Assembly (NCBI GenBank): GCA_048270425.1
Contig: JBLWSY010000016.1
Coordinates: 1-64,000, forward strand
Length of the DNA stretch: 64,000 bases
Reading direction: 5' to 3'
Source: Oceanospirillum sp048270425
GTDB lineage: Bacteria > Pseudomonadota > Gammaproteobacteria > Pseudomonadales > Halomonadaceae
The translations under genes were made by a program, and so were the position numbers. Below, in pieces: positions 17,494 to 27,502 of the stretch. Numbering within the stretch: the first letter of the stretch is position 1; every line of letters starts with the position of its first letter. Below the pieces are notes generated by a model that was not told where the DNA came from, made no database searches, and saw nothing but the letters and a program-made list of their open reading frames with translations.

Positions 17494-18870
17494 GTGCTAT
17501 TAAAACGTAATCACGGAGAAGAACATCCGTATTGGGCTGCGGGCCCTTTCAAAATTCGTCTGCCTTTTATCCACTACCGTTGGGAGTTGGCTGAGACTGT
17601 TCAGGGCATGGTGATGTTCGTTGTGGGCATGGCTATGATTCCTCTCCTGCAGAAATACCTGGGGCTGCCTTACGATGTGGCGCTAGCTTATGTGGTGATC
17701 TGTGGTATCGGCTTTATGCTGCCTAACCTGTTGGGGGTGCCATTTGTTCCCGGTTGGATTACGCCAGCCATTCCTGTTGTACTTCTGTTTATCGGAGGTT
17801 TTGAACCAGGTCCTGATGCGATCAAAGCACTGGTTGCTCTGCAATTAGTGGTAACAGCGGTATTCCTCTTTATGGGCGTGACCCGTCTGGGCTCCAAGCT
17901 GGTTAACTCCATTCCTGATTCGATTAAGGCCGGTATTCTACTGGGGGCCGGTATCGCGGCGATCAGTGGTGAGATCGTTGAAGGCGGTCGCCTGCACAAT
18001 ACCCCGATCTCTCTGGGTATTGGTGGTCTGATTACGGCCTACGTTCTGTTCTCTCTGTCTTTCCGTGGTTGGGTTGAGAAACACCGTTGGGCAAAAACCA
18101 TCGCAGGTTACGGCATGGTTCCGGGTATGCTGATTGCCATGGCGATCGGTTGGGGCGTTGGTGAATACAAACTGCCTGAAGTCGAGATGGGGATTTCTGC
18201 TCCTAACTTTGCTGCGATCTGGGATTACCTGCCGTTCACCATTGGTATGCCGGGTATTGATCTGTTTATTGCAGCGATCCCGACAGCGATCATTGCGTAC
18301 ATCATCGCATTTGGTGATATCATCGTTGGTCAGAGTCTGCTGAGTCGTGTGGACCACCTGCGTCCGGATGAGAAGATCGAAGTCGACGTTGACCGTGTTC
18401 ACCTGGTGACCGGCATCCGTAACCTGATGCACTCTTTCCTTGCGCCTTACCCTGGTCTGGCAGGTCCTCTGTTTACCGGTGCGATGGCAACGATTGCTGA
18501 GCGTTACCGTTATGGCCGCAGCGCAATGGATACGATCTATTCCGGTGCTGGCGTATTCTGGATTGTTGGTTTTATCGCTCTGTTTGTTCTGCCGCTGATC
18601 ACGCTGTTCAAGCCGGTTCTGCCGATTGCGCTGTCGATCACCCTGATCATTACGGGCTACCTGTGTATCGCTGTAGCCGTTGAGCAGATCGAAAGCGCTA
18701 CCTCTATGGGTGTTGCCGGTATTATGGGGGTGGTTCTGTCTGTACATGGTGCAGCATGGGGCCTGGGTGTTGGTTTGGTTCTGTACTTCCTGATTGAGCA
18801 CCGCACCAAAAACGCTGTTAAAGACGAAGAGGCGATTCATGTCGAAGAGGACGCTGCTTCGGTAGACTGA
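17494..18870 (+). CDS. SLC23 / xanthine-uracil permease family transporter
   Basis: The 458-residue inner-membrane protein has about 12-14 hydrophobic segments and the nucleobase-ascorbate transporter pattern. WELAETVQGMVMFVVGMAMIP and KLVNSIPDSIKAGILLGAGIAAISGEI correspond to the conserved QhxxAM-like and gate regions, and GPLFTGAMATIAERYRYG is near residue 330. The N-terminal HPYWAAGPFKIRLPFIHYRW is unlike classical UraA or XanP, so it belongs to a distinct subfamily and the substrate is open. GTG start with AGG about eight bases upstream. Monocistronic, with paired palindromes upstream and a strong terminator downstream. Specific regulation by substrate seems likely (inference). Confidence 0.8.
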   Translation: MLLKRNHGEEHPYWAAGPFKIRLPFIHYRWELAETVQGMVMFVVGMAMIPLLQKYLGLPYDVALAYVVICGIGFMLPNLLGVPFVPGWITPAIPVVLLFIGGFEPGPDAIKALVALQLVVTAVFLFMGVTRLGSKLVNSIPDSIKAGILLGAGIAAISGEIVEGGRLHNTPISLGIGGLITAYVLFSLSFRGWVEKHRWAKTIAGYGMVPGMLIAMAIGWGVGEYKLPEVEMGISAPNFAAIWDYLPFTIGMPGIDLFIAAIPTAIIAYIIAFGDIIVGQSLLSRVDHLRPDEKIEVDVDRVHLVTGIRNLMHSFLAPYPGLAGPLFTGAMATIAERYRYGRSAMDTIYSGAGVFWIVGFIALFVLPLITLFKPVLPIALSITLIITGYLCIAVAVEQIESATSMGVAGIMGVVLSVHGAAWGLGVGLVLYFLIEHRTKNAVKDEEAIHVEEDAASVD

Positions 18871-18894
18871 TTCAATCTGATTTATTAGCAATAA

Positions 18895-18929
18895 AATAAA
18901 AACCCTCTTTTTAAAAGAGGGTTTTTTTG
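18895..18929 (+). terminator. terminator after the permease gene
   Basis: AAACCCTCTTTT pairs with AAAAGAGGGTTT and is followed by seven T residues, 25 bases past the stop. Confidence 0.9.
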
Positions 18930-19067
18930 TTGTACTTAAGAAAAGATTTTTATAAAAAGCGGCTTTGATCCTATTCTAACAATGAACAGGGTCTTTGCCT
19001 CATACAGGACGTTCATAGCGGGTTTGACCCGACTATTTATATTTTTAGTTGAGTACGGAGACAAAGA

Positions 19068-20711
19068 ATGATCGGGTCATATAGCAAATTAAGTCTCAGA
19101 TGGCAGGTTACACTGCCGATCCTTGTTTTGCTCATGTTGGTGCTTTTCGAGGGTTATATGGGGATGCAAGGCATCCGGCAAGTCAGTGAACGCTCCGAAA
19201 AGATGGCAGCCAAATTAACACCAGCTACAAGTTCTATCCTGAATGCAGACCGGGATCTTTATCAGGCTGCTGTTGCTCTGCGGGATTATGTCTCTCTGCA
19301 CAGTCAGAATAAGCCGGTAGAGGGTGCTAAGGCTGACTTTGATGAGAATGTGCAGCAGGCTGTTGATCGTATGATGCGGGCTCGCGCTCTTGCCGGTGAC
19401 GCCGGTGTGCCCCTGAAAAGTGAGGATGCTTTTCGCCGTGCACTGCAGCGATGGCAGGAAGAGGCTGGAAAAGTGATGTCTGTTGCTGATGCTGGCAACA
19501 TTCAGGCTGCATTTGATCTGATGTCCGGCATTGAGGGCACTGCATTCTCAGAGCTGCGGGATCAATATGACGCCCTTGGTGAGCAGGTGGATACCACGGC
19601 TAATGCGTTAAGCGATGAGATCCGGCAGGTTTCCAGTAATGAACTGAGCAGTGCTATGATTGTTCTTGTGCTGACAATGTGTATTGTTCTTGCGGCAATT
19701 ATTTTAGTGCCCAGAATGATCACTCGTCCTTTGACGCATCTGGAAAAACTGATTGCAGCTCTGGCTGATGGTGGTGGTGATCTTACTCAGCGCCTTCCCG
19801 CCGAAGGATCCAATGAAACCGCTCGTCTTGCTAAGCAAGTGAACCGTTTGCTGGAATTTCTGCAGACCATGATTGCTGAAGCGCAGGATCATATCCGGGA
19901 GATGGGTCAGGGGGTAAAAGGTTTACTCAATAGTGCTGAGCAAACTGGTCAGCGGGCAAGTCAGCAGAGCAGTTCTGTCGAACAGGTGCTAACTGCCGTC
20001 CATCAGATGCAGCAAGCGATTCAGGAGATTGCTGCTAACGCGCAGAATACGTCGACTGAATCTGATCAGGCCAATCATGATGTGCAGATTTCCGGTCGGG
20101 CGATTCGTGAGTCTTCTTCCCAGGTGGACAGTCTTTCTAAAGAGATTGAGCAGGCCGTTAACCTGATTTCTCAACTGGAAACTGAAAGTAATAATATTGT
20201 TTCTGTCTTGGATGTTATCGGCGGCATTGCTGAACAAACCAACCTGTTGGCGCTGAATGCGGCAATTGAAGCTGCCCGCGCTGGAGAGGCTGGCCGTGGT
20301 TTTGCTGTTGTTGCTGATGAAGTTCGTACTTTAGCTTCCCGAACGCAGCAATCGACTCAGGATATTCAGGAGATGATTGAGCGGCTTCAGCAAGGTGTTG
20401 CAGGTTCCGTTAAAGCGATGAAGGGGGCCAGTGAGCAGGTAACCGCTACGGTTGAGAGTGCTCGCATTGCCAGTGATGCTCTGTCCGGAATTATGTCGGG
20501 TATCAATACGATTAACAGCATGTCGGCCCAGATTGCTACTGCTACAGAAGAGCAATCCGTCGTTGCCAATCATATTAATGACACTGTGCATGATATTAAT
20601 GAGCAATCAGATCGTTTATCTGAATTGGCAGAAGGAACCCGGGGTGCCAGTCATGATCTTGAGCGTTCTGTTCAGGCGGTTTCCGGACATATGGGGCGCT
20701 TCAGAGTATAA
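19068..20711 (+). CDS. methyl-accepting chemotaxis protein
   Basis: The 547-residue transmembrane chemoreceptor has membrane segments at about 12-32 and 195-215, with a mainly helical periplasmic domain of about 160 residues between them that looks like a four-helix bundle. HAMP follows (MITRPLTHLEKLIAALADGG, about 217-265). The cytoplasmic signalling tip has IAEQTNLLALNAAIEAARAGE and FAVVADEVRTLASRTQQST, the CheA/CheW-binding hairpin. There is no C-terminal CheR-docking pentapeptide (ends GRFRV). The ligand is unknown. A second receptor follows on the same strand after a 218-bp gap holding a direct repeat. Confidence 0.92.
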   Translation: MIGSYSKLSLRWQVTLPILVLLMLVLFEGYMGMQGIRQVSERSEKMAAKLTPATSSILNADRDLYQAAVALRDYVSLHSQNKPVEGAKADFDENVQQAVDRMMRARALAGDAGVPLKSEDAFRRALQRWQEEAGKVMSVADAGNIQAAFDLMSGIEGTAFSELRDQYDALGEQVDTTANALSDEIRQVSSNELSSAMIVLVLTMCIVLAAIILVPRMITRPLTHLEKLIAALADGGGDLTQRLPAEGSNETARLAKQVNRLLEFLQTMIAEAQDHIREMGQGVKGLLNSAEQTGQRASQQSSSVEQVLTAVHQMQQAIQEIAANAQNTSTESDQANHDVQISGRAIRESSSQVDSLSKEIEQAVNLISQLETESNNIVSVLDVIGGIAEQTNLLALNAAIEAARAGEAGRGFAVVADEVRTLASRTQQSTQDIQEMIERLQQGVAGSVKAMKGASEQVTATVESARIASDALSGIMSGINTINSMSAQIATATEEQSVVANHINDTVHDINEQSDRLSELAEGTRGASHDLERSVQAVSGHMGRFRV

Positions 20712-20818
20712 GGCCGTTATTTGTTAAATCGTATTCCGAGCTGGTCTGATTGATTTTTCGGGCTAGACTCGGAATAAGAAACGTTTTTGGGATTACCCGA
20801 ACCAGAGCTGGGAGGCGA

Positions 20819-20876
20819 TAGTTACACCGAAAGGAATCTTAGGGATACGGTAGCGACACTGAAAGGAATCTCAGGG
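20819..20876. repeat. two 26-bp direct repeats with 32-bp period upstream of the second chemoreceptor
   Basis: Copies at 20819-20844 and 20851-20876 agree at 22 of 26 positions and share the core GAAAGGAATCT. They end 53 bases before the ATG of the second chemoreceptor. The period is close to three helical turns, so both would face the same side of the DNA. This may be a pair of activator sites or an upstream control region. Confidence 0.7.
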
Positions 20877-20929
20877 GTGTTCCCTTTTATCGACGGCAAA
20901 AAGCCATCAGGTTAACAGGATTCCTTTAT

Positions 20930-22780
20930 ATGCAGATTAAGCACAAGCTCTCAATTAATGCGGCCATCGTCATCAGCGCAATGTTGGTAATGTTTGGTCT
21001 TTTTTATTGGGCGCTTACAAATGTCGAGAAACTGGGGCGCGGTCAGGAGCTGGCCCTTGGTCTTGAAGCTGACATGCTCAGCATGCGTCGTTACGAAAAA
21101 GACTTTATGGCACGTAACGATCTTAAATATGTTTCCCGCTTCGATGGCAGTATTCGTCATACCGAAGAAATTCTGGACGAGCTGAAAACGATTGCTCAGG
21201 ATTATGATCTTAAATTGCCTGAGCTGGATCAGCTGCACACGACCTTTGCTGAATATCAGGCCAGCTTTCACGCTGTTGTTAAAGCAACAGAAAAAGTGGG
21301 GCTGGATCATGAATCCGGCCTTCAGGGAGAGCTGCGTGAGGCTGTACATAATATTGAAACAGAACTGAAAGCGCTTTCTGCTGATGTTGTTATGGTCACT
21401 ATGTTGCAGCTGCGTCGTGCTGAGAAAGATTTTATTCTGCGTGGCGATATGAAATACCCGGAAAAATTCAGCCAGTTAATAAAGCTACTTAAGCAGCAGC
21501 TGGCTCAGCTGGGCGTTGATCAGACCGTCATTACCTATGCGGATACTTATCAGACTAAATTTACGGCATATGTCGCCGGGCGTCAGTTGCTGGGATTGGA
21601 TAGCGATTCAGGCCTACGCCTGGAGATGCGTGAGAGGATACAAAGTACAGAATCTTTGCTGACTTCTACCGTTGGTAAGGTCAGCGACCAATTGGCCGCC
21701 AGTATCAGTCGCGCCCGTATTCTGGCAATTACTGTTTTTCTTCTCGTACTGGGTATTACGGCGCTTTCAACCTACCTGATTGGCCGTTCTATCTTTCGGC
21801 CAATTAACCGTATTCAGCAGGATATCCATAATATTCATGAGACTCATGATCTGAATTTGCGGGTTAGTCTGTCCGGTAACGATGAGGTGGCCCAGATGGC
21901 CAACTCGCTCAACGAGATGCTGAAAGGTTTTCAGCAAGTTATCTCTCAGGTTAATGAGTCGGTAGATGCGATGAATCATACAACGGGTATGCTTTCATCC
22001 AGCTCAGCACGTACTGCGTCTGATATTGAACGTCAGCGGAGCGAAACAGATCTTGTGGCAACAGCAGTAACTCAGATGGTTAGTACGGTGGAGGAGATCG
22101 CCCGTAATACCGAACTGATGGCTGATAATGCCCGCAACACGCATCATGATGCTGAGGATGGTCAGCGACAGGTTCAACAGGCGATTCAGATGATCCACAA
22201 TCTTTCTGATCAGCTGGAGGGCTCTGTTAACTCTGTGGCGGAGTTGTCTGAGCAAAGTCAGACTATTGGTCAGGTGCTCGGGGTGATTCAGGATATTGCA
22301 GAGCAAACCAATCTGCTGGCGTTGAATGCTGCGATTGAAGCGGCCCGCGCCGGTGAACAGGGGCGCGGCTTTGCTGTAGTGGCAGATGAGGTGCGTGCTC
22401 TTGCTGGCCGTACTCAGGATGCGACGCAGGAAATTGCGGAAATTATTACGTCACTGCAAACCAAAACAGCCGATATTGTTACATTGATTCATGACAGTCG
22501 CGCTCAGGGGCAGGAGAGCCGGGATCAGGCGTCTCAGGTTGAACAGGTGCTGATGTCGATTACCCGTGATGTAACGGACATTTCCGACAGGGCAACTCAG
22601 GTTGCAGCCGCCATTGAGGAGCAGAGTAGCGTTGCCAATGAGGTCGGGCAAAATATCGTGATCATTCGTGATATTACAGAAGATAGCTCAGAAGCTGTTA
22701 AGCGTAATTCTGAAGCCAGCGAAGAGATTTCTCAGCAGGCCAGGCAGTTGCAGCAGGTCGTCTCGACATTTCGTGTTTGA
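20930..22780 (+). CDS. methyl-accepting chemotaxis protein with HBM-type sensor domain
   Basis: The 616-residue chemoreceptor has a membrane segment at about 10-28 and a long periplasmic helical domain (about 30-265) made of two similar halves, marked by MRRYEKDFMARND and LRRAEKDFILRGD. This is the signature of the helical bimodular (HBM) domain, which in Pseudomonas putida McpS binds organic acids. A second membrane segment (about 265-287), HAMP, and the signalling tip IAEQTNLLALNAAIEAARAGEQ with FAVVADEVRALAGRTQDAT follow. No CheR-docking pentapeptide (ends STFRV). TCA-cycle acids are plausible ligands by family only. Confidence 0.92.
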   Translation: MQIKHKLSINAAIVISAMLVMFGLFYWALTNVEKLGRGQELALGLEADMLSMRRYEKDFMARNDLKYVSRFDGSIRHTEEILDELKTIAQDYDLKLPELDQLHTTFAEYQASFHAVVKATEKVGLDHESGLQGELREAVHNIETELKALSADVVMVTMLQLRRAEKDFILRGDMKYPEKFSQLIKLLKQQLAQLGVDQTVITYADTYQTKFTAYVAGRQLLGLDSDSGLRLEMRERIQSTESLLTSTVGKVSDQLAASISRARILAITVFLLVLGITALSTYLIGRSIFRPINRIQQDIHNIHETHDLNLRVSLSGNDEVAQMANSLNEMLKGFQQVISQVNESVDAMNHTTGMLSSSSARTASDIERQRSETDLVATAVTQMVSTVEEIARNTELMADNARNTHHDAEDGQRQVQQAIQMIHNLSDQLEGSVNSVAELSEQSQTIGQVLGVIQDIAEQTNLLALNAAIEAARAGEQGRGFAVVADEVRALAGRTQDATQEIAEIITSLQTKTADIVTLIHDSRAQGQESRDQASQVEQVLMSITRDVTDISDRATQVAAAIEEQSSVANEVGQNIVIIRDITEDSSEAVKRNSEASEEISQQARQLQQVVSTFRV

Positions 22781-22798
22781 CGTTGCCGTGGTGAAATC

Positions 22799-22842
22799 AT
22801 TCAGCCCGTGCCGCTTTAGTGGTCACGGGCTGAATACTTTTA
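22799..22842. terminator. hairpin between the convergent chemoreceptor and csiV-like genes
   Basis: TTCAGCCCGTG pairs with CACGGGCTGAA across a 13-14-base loop. The T run that follows is short, so it is a moderate terminator, possibly serving both strands. Confidence 0.65.
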
Positions 22843-22873
22843 AGATGGTATATTTGAAAGGTTCAGGTTTGGG

Positions 22874-23881
22874 TCAGCGGAGAGCGATAGGTTCTTTAGC
22901 CGCATCGTAAGGTGTTAGCTGAATCAGAATGCCGTAGCGCGGATGATCAATATAGTGCAGATCGCCACTTCGCATTCTTCGGGATTGCTGCAGAGGTATA
23001 ACAGTCTCTACCCGATATTGGCGGAATCCCAGCAAAGCCAGTGATGGGTTTGGAGTCACATTACTGCTTGGCAGTATGCCTGTTGATGAGCTGTTTTTGT
23101 TGCCCAGTAATTCACTGAAACCAGGCACATTGGACTGGTCACTACTTTGGCTTGCTTCAAACTCTCTCAGGAAGAGGTTGGTATCAAGGTGAAGATAGCG
23201 GGCCACAGACAGGTTAATACTGCCTTCCAGTTCAAACAGGTTGTCGTAGCGTTCGCCGCCGCGAATCATGATAGGTGTGCTGTGTTTTTTATCATAGATT
23301 GGCATGTTCCAGGCTTCATGAAACATGATGCGGAATTTATCACGACGCTCCAGCCGATTGCGTTGTGAGATTAGCTGCATTTTCTTTTCAGGCATGTAGA
23401 ACAGATCCGGTAACCGGTTGTTGGCCAGGTCGGCTCTTTGCTGATTGCTTAAAGGTACGACGCCGACAGGTATTTCGATCAGTTCTGTTTCACCATTTTC
23501 TTTGGTTTGTACCCGGGTCTGAACTTCCTGTTTCTTTTTTGCTAGGAGCTCAGAGGTTACATCGGATGGGCGGTACAGTTTCAGGTAGGCGTTCGGCAGC
23601 TCAACCTGAATGTTTTCCGGCCATTTTTCAGACAGAGTATTATCCGGTTCTTCGTAGCTGAAGATGATCATCTCTACCGTGTAATGACGGGCCTCGACTT
23701 TTCCTTCAGAAAATGCGGGAGTGCTCAGGCCAGTCAGGGTCAGGCCGGACAAAAGTAACAAAGTGTTCGCCATTAGACGTCGGCTTTGGCGCTGCAAACC
23801 GCTTCCCAGTTGTCGCTGGGCAGACTTCAGAATATTCGCTTGAGTTTTCTGACTGCAAATCATTGGATTCATATTTCTCAT
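22874..23881 (-). CDS. CsiV-family protein
   Basis: The 335-residue product is probably exported: a basic N-terminal region of about 36 residues is followed by a hydrophobic core (MANTLLLLSGLTLTGLSTP, then AFSEG). The mature part begins HYTVEMIIFSYEEPD, as in CsiV-family proteins, and contains LSVARYLHLDTNLFLREFE. In Shewanella, CsiV is needed for lipid-II sensing or lytic control; the role here is not established. The start lies five bases after the mfd stop, so the two genes are one transcript. A start at Met-37 would give a conventional signal peptide but has no ribosome binding site. Confidence 0.8.
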   Translation of the reverse strand: MRNMNPMICSQKTQANILKSAQRQLGSGLQRQSRRLMANTLLLLSGLTLTGLSTPAFSEGKVEARHYTVEMIIFSYEEPDNTLSEKWPENIQVELPNAYLKLYRPSDVTSELLAKKKQEVQTRVQTKENGETELIEIPVGVVPLSNQQRADLANNRLPDLFYMPEKKMQLISQRNRLERRDKFRIMFHEAWNMPIYDKKHSTPIMIRGGERYDNLFELEGSINLSVARYLHLDTNLFLREFEASQSSDQSNVPGFSELLGNKNSSSTGILPSSNVTPNPSLALLGFRQYRVETVIPLQQSRRMRSGDLHYIDHPRYGILIQLTPYDAAKEPIALR

Positions 23882-23886
23882 CTGTT

Positions 23887-26800
23887 TCAGGCTGCCTTAT
23901 CCGGCGACAGTTTGGACAGCAAGGTTTCGATCACCGAGAACCGGCGTTCCGGCTGGTTCATCAGGTCGGTGAAGCGTAATTTATTTGCGCCTTCAAGACG
24001 ATACCGGTTTGGCGCAGATTGTACCATCTTAACGATGGCAAGTGGTTCTACCTGAGTTTCGGCACTGAACTCCAGGCTACCATTTTCGGGACCGCAGTCG
24101 ATTCGACTGATACCAATCGCTTCCGCGCGCAGTTTCAGGCGGGTCTGGTTAAACAGGTTTTTTACCTGCTCCGGCAGCAGGCCAAAGCGGTCGATCATCT
24201 CTACCTGCAGCTCTTTCAGTTCGTTGTTATCCCGGGCGTTGGCGATACGTTTGTACATCACCAGGCGGCTGTGTACATCCGGCAGGTAGTCATCCGGAAT
24301 CAGCGCCGGAATACGCAGGTTAACCTCAGCCCCCTGATTCAACGGTTTGTCCAGATCCGGTGTTTTACCCTGTTTAATCGCTTTAACGGCTTTATCCAGC
24401 ATCTCCATATAGAGGCTGTACCCCACCTGTTCCATCTGACCGCTCTGGCCTTCACCAAGTAGTTCACCGGCACCCCGGATCTCCATATCGTGAGTTGCCA
24501 GGGTAAAGCCTGCGCCAAGATCATCTGCCATGGCGATAGCGTCCAGACGTTTTTCGGCATCTTTGCTCAGTTTTTTGCCTTCCGGTGTCAGAAGGTAGGC
24601 GTAGGCCTGATGGTGGGAGCGGCCCACGCGGCCCCGCAGCTGATGCAGCTGAGCCAGACCAAACTTGTCGGCACGCTCGATAATAATGGTATTGGCACTT
24701 GGGATATCGATACCGGTTTCAATAATGGTGGAGCAGACCAGTACGTTAAAGCGCTTGTGGTAGAAGTCGGACATCAGCTGTTCCAGCTGGCGCTCCGGCA
24801 TCTGACCGTGAGCGACACCAACGCGGGCTTCCGGCACCAGCTCGCGAATGGTCTCGGCGGCATTTTCGATGGTTTTCAGATCATTGTGCAGGAAGTAGAG
24901 CTGACCGCCACGGAGGATTTCACGCAGAATCGCTTCTTTAATGGTTGGCTTGTCGTATTTGCGGACAAAGGTTTTTACCGACAGACGCTTGGCCGGCGGT
25001 GTGGCGATAATCGACAGGTCACGGATGCCGGACATCGCCATATTCAGGGTGCGTGGAATCGGTGTGGCGGTCATGGTGAGAATATCGATCTCAGAACGCA
25101 GGGATTTCAGCTTCTCTTTCTGGCCCACACCAAAGCGGTGTTCTTCATCGATAATCAGCAGGCCAAGATCGTTGAAGTTGGTATCTTTCTGTAGCAGTTT
25201 ATGGGTACCAATCACGATATCTGTTTTACCGTTACCCATATTTTCCAGCACCGCTTTCTGTTCTTTGGCGGACTTAAAGCGTGACAGCACTTCCACCTGT
25301 ACCGGCCAGTCGGCAAAGCGGTCGCGGAAGTTTTCAAAATGCTGCTGAGCGAGCAGGGTGGTTGGCACCAGAATCGCTACCTGTTTGCCGCTCATCACCG
25401 CCATAAAGGTGGCGCGCATGGCGACTTCGGTTTTACCAAAGCCGACATCACCGCAGACCACGCGATCCATCGGTTGTGGCGAGATCATATCCTGAATCAC
25501 GGCGTTGATCGCCATCATCTGATCCGGTGTTTCCTCAAACGGGAAACCTGCGGCAAAGGCTTCGTAGGACTGATCCGGATTGTTATGGCTGAAGCCTTTA
25601 CGGGCAGCGCGACGAGCGTAAATATCCAGCAGTTCAGCGGCGGTATCCCGGATTTTCTCTGCAGTTTTGCGTTTGGCTTTTTCCCACTGCTCGGTGCCGA
25701 GTTTATGCAACGGCGCGTGATCATCACCGGCTCCGGAGTAGCGGGAGATCAGATGCAGGGAGCTGACCGGTACATAGAGTTTGGCACCATCAGCGTACTC
25801 CAGCGTCAGAAACTCCGCTTTCTGTTGGTCGATCTCCAGCACCTGTAGCCCCAGATAACGGCCGACACCATGATCGATATGCACCACAGGCGCGCCTTCC
25901 TGCAGTTCAGTCAGGCTACGTACCGTGTATTCGCCGATATCGGTGGCTTTCTGGCGTCGGCGACTCTGAAATACCCGCTGACCAAAGAGCTGGCTTTCGC
26001 TGATCAGCTCAAAACCCGGTTGTTCGCAGGTGATGCCTTCCAGCAGTGGGGCAACGGTAATGCCCAGTTTGGTTTCCGATTCAGGTGCGCTACTGAAGCT
26101 CTGCCAGTTGTCAAAACCGGTTGGGCGCAGGTCGATGCGGGCCAGCAGTTCCAGCAGGGCTTCGCGGCGTCCGGCGGATTCAGCGCAGAACAGCACCTGC
26201 TTATCGGTGCTCTTCAGGTGATCCTGCAGCAGTTTGAGTGGTGTGTTGCTTTTGGCATCGATCGGCAGCTGTGCCGGTTCTGAGAACGGCAGGTTAATAC
26301 GACCGGCTTTCTCTTCGACAGCAGCAGTGTGCAGTTGAACGCGGGCGTAGCTTTTCAGACGGCTGAACAACTGGTTAACCGGCAGAAATAACTGAGCAGG
26401 TGGCAGAATCGGGCGCTGAATATCGTAACGGCGGTCTTCGTAACGGCGCTCCACCTCCGCCCAGAAATGTTCAGCGGCTTCTTCTGTGTCGCTGTGGCTG
26501 ACCAGCAGAGTATTTTCCGGCAGGTAGCTGAACAGGTCAGCAGTCTGTTCAAAGAACAGCGGCAGGTAGTACTCAAGCCCCGGTGATGGGATGCCTTTGC
26601 TGACATCCTGATACAGAGGGCACTGGCGGAAGTCGATATCAAAGGCTTCCTGGAAAGCGATTTTAAACTGGGTTTTGCCGCTGTTGTCGAGCGGGTATTC
26701 CTGAGCGGGCAGAATACGGATCTGATCAGTTTTTTCCTGCGAGCGTTGAGTTTCCGGGTCAAAGGTGCGCAGGGTATCGATCTCATCATCAAACAGGTCG

Positions 26801-27387
26801 ATACGGATCGGTTCATCGCTGCCCATGGGGAAAATGTCCATCAGGGCTCCGCGGATCGCGTATTCCCCATGGCTGTAGACATTATCCACACAGTGGTAAC
26901 CCGCCTGTTCCAGCTGGCGGCTCATCGCCTGTGCATCAAAACGCTGACCGGTTTCCAGCAGAAAAGTGGAGCCACTGATATAACGTTCCGGAGCCAGACG
27001 CTGCATTAGCGTTGAGGCGGGCGCGACCAGAACACCTTTTTTCAGCTGTGGCAGCTGGAACAGCACCTTAAGTCGCTCAGAGATAATATCCTGATGGGGT
27101 GAAAAGGCATCATAGGGCAGGGTTTCCCAGTCCGGCATGCGCAATACCGGAAGGTCATCCGGTAGAAAGAACTGCAGCAGTTCTGCTAACTGCTCGGCAT
27201 CGCTCTGACTTTTGGTAACCACAAACAGCAGGCGCTCCTGCTGTTGGGCCAGCTCGCTGATAACCAGTGCTCGGGCGTGTCCCGGCAGATTGCCCCAGTG
27301 GCGGGTATCACCGGGTTTTACAGGAACCATCTGGGACTTTAACTGCAGTTGCATGGCGTCTTTTCCGTGGCTGTCGATAGATGTCAT
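23887..27387 (-). CDS. mfd: transcription-repair coupling factor Mfd
   Basis: Mfd releases RNA polymerase stalled at DNA lesions and recruits UvrA. The 1166-residue length fits the family. Domains in order: a degenerate UvrB-like N-terminal module (MPDWETLPYDAFSPHQDIISERL near 80), the RNA-polymerase-interaction CarD-like domain (PVVHIDHGVGRYLGLQ near 495), the SF2 translocase with P-loop CGDVGFGKTEVAMRA and the DEEH box (LLIIDEEHRFGVGQKEKL), the second RecA lobe (STIIETGIDIPSANT, HQLRGRVGRS), and the C-terminal TRCF domain. Gap is divergent upstream and csiV follows directly. Confidence 0.98.
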   Translation of the reverse strand: MTSIDSHGKDAMQLQLKSQMVPVKPGDTRHWGNLPGHARALVISELAQQQERLLFVVTKSQSDAEQLAELLQFFLPDDLPVLRMPDWETLPYDAFSPHQDIISERLKVLFQLPQLKKGVLVAPASTLMQRLAPERYISGSTFLLETGQRFDAQAMSRQLEQAGYHCVDNVYSHGEYAIRGALMDIFPMGSDEPIRIDLFDDEIDTLRTFDPETQRSQEKTDQIRILPAQEYPLDNSGKTQFKIAFQEAFDIDFRQCPLYQDVSKGIPSPGLEYYLPLFFEQTADLFSYLPENTLLVSHSDTEEAAEHFWAEVERRYEDRRYDIQRPILPPAQLFLPVNQLFSRLKSYARVQLHTAAVEEKAGRINLPFSEPAQLPIDAKSNTPLKLLQDHLKSTDKQVLFCAESAGRREALLELLARIDLRPTGFDNWQSFSSAPESETKLGITVAPLLEGITCEQPGFELISESQLFGQRVFQSRRRQKATDIGEYTVRSLTELQEGAPVVHIDHGVGRYLGLQVLEIDQQKAEFLTLEYADGAKLYVPVSSLHLISRYSGAGDDHAPLHKLGTEQWEKAKRKTAEKIRDTAAELLDIYARRAARKGFSHNNPDQSYEAFAAGFPFEETPDQMMAINAVIQDMISPQPMDRVVCGDVGFGKTEVAMRATFMAVMSGKQVAILVPTTLLAQQHFENFRDRFADWPVQVEVLSRFKSAKEQKAVLENMGNGKTDIVIGTHKLLQKDTNFNDLGLLIIDEEHRFGVGQKEKLKSLRSEIDILTMTATPIPRTLNMAMSGIRDLSIIATPPAKRLSVKTFVRKYDKPTIKEAILREILRGGQLYFLHNDLKTIENAAETIRELVPEARVGVAHGQMPERQLEQLMSDFYHKRFNVLVCSTIIETGIDIPSANTIIIERADKFGLAQLHQLRGRVGRSHHQAYAYLLTPEGKKLSKDAEKRLDAIAMADDLGAGFTLATHDMEIRGAGELLGEGQSGQMEQVGYSLYMEMLDKAVKAIKQGKTPDLDKPLNQGAEVNLRIPALIPDDYLPDVHSRLVMYKRIANARDNNELKELQVEMIDRFGLLPEQVKNLFNQTRLKLRAEAIGISRIDCGPENGSLEFSAETQVEPLAIVKMVQSAPNRYRLEGANKLRFTDLMNQPERRFSVIETLLSKLSPDKAA

Positions 27388-27502
27388 ATAGGAAAGAAGA
27401 AGTTAAGTCTAAGGCGGTGTCGGTGAATGTAAAGGGGAGGTGTAACGGATTTAGCCGATCAACTCATATGAGTAATTGGCCTGATGATAAGGAGGTATGT
27501 TG

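Noticed and set aside
17938..18891. 317-codon minus-strand frame opposite the permease
   Set aside because: Rich in Arg, Asn, Gln and Thr with no motif, no ribosome binding site, and fully covered by the clear permease gene.
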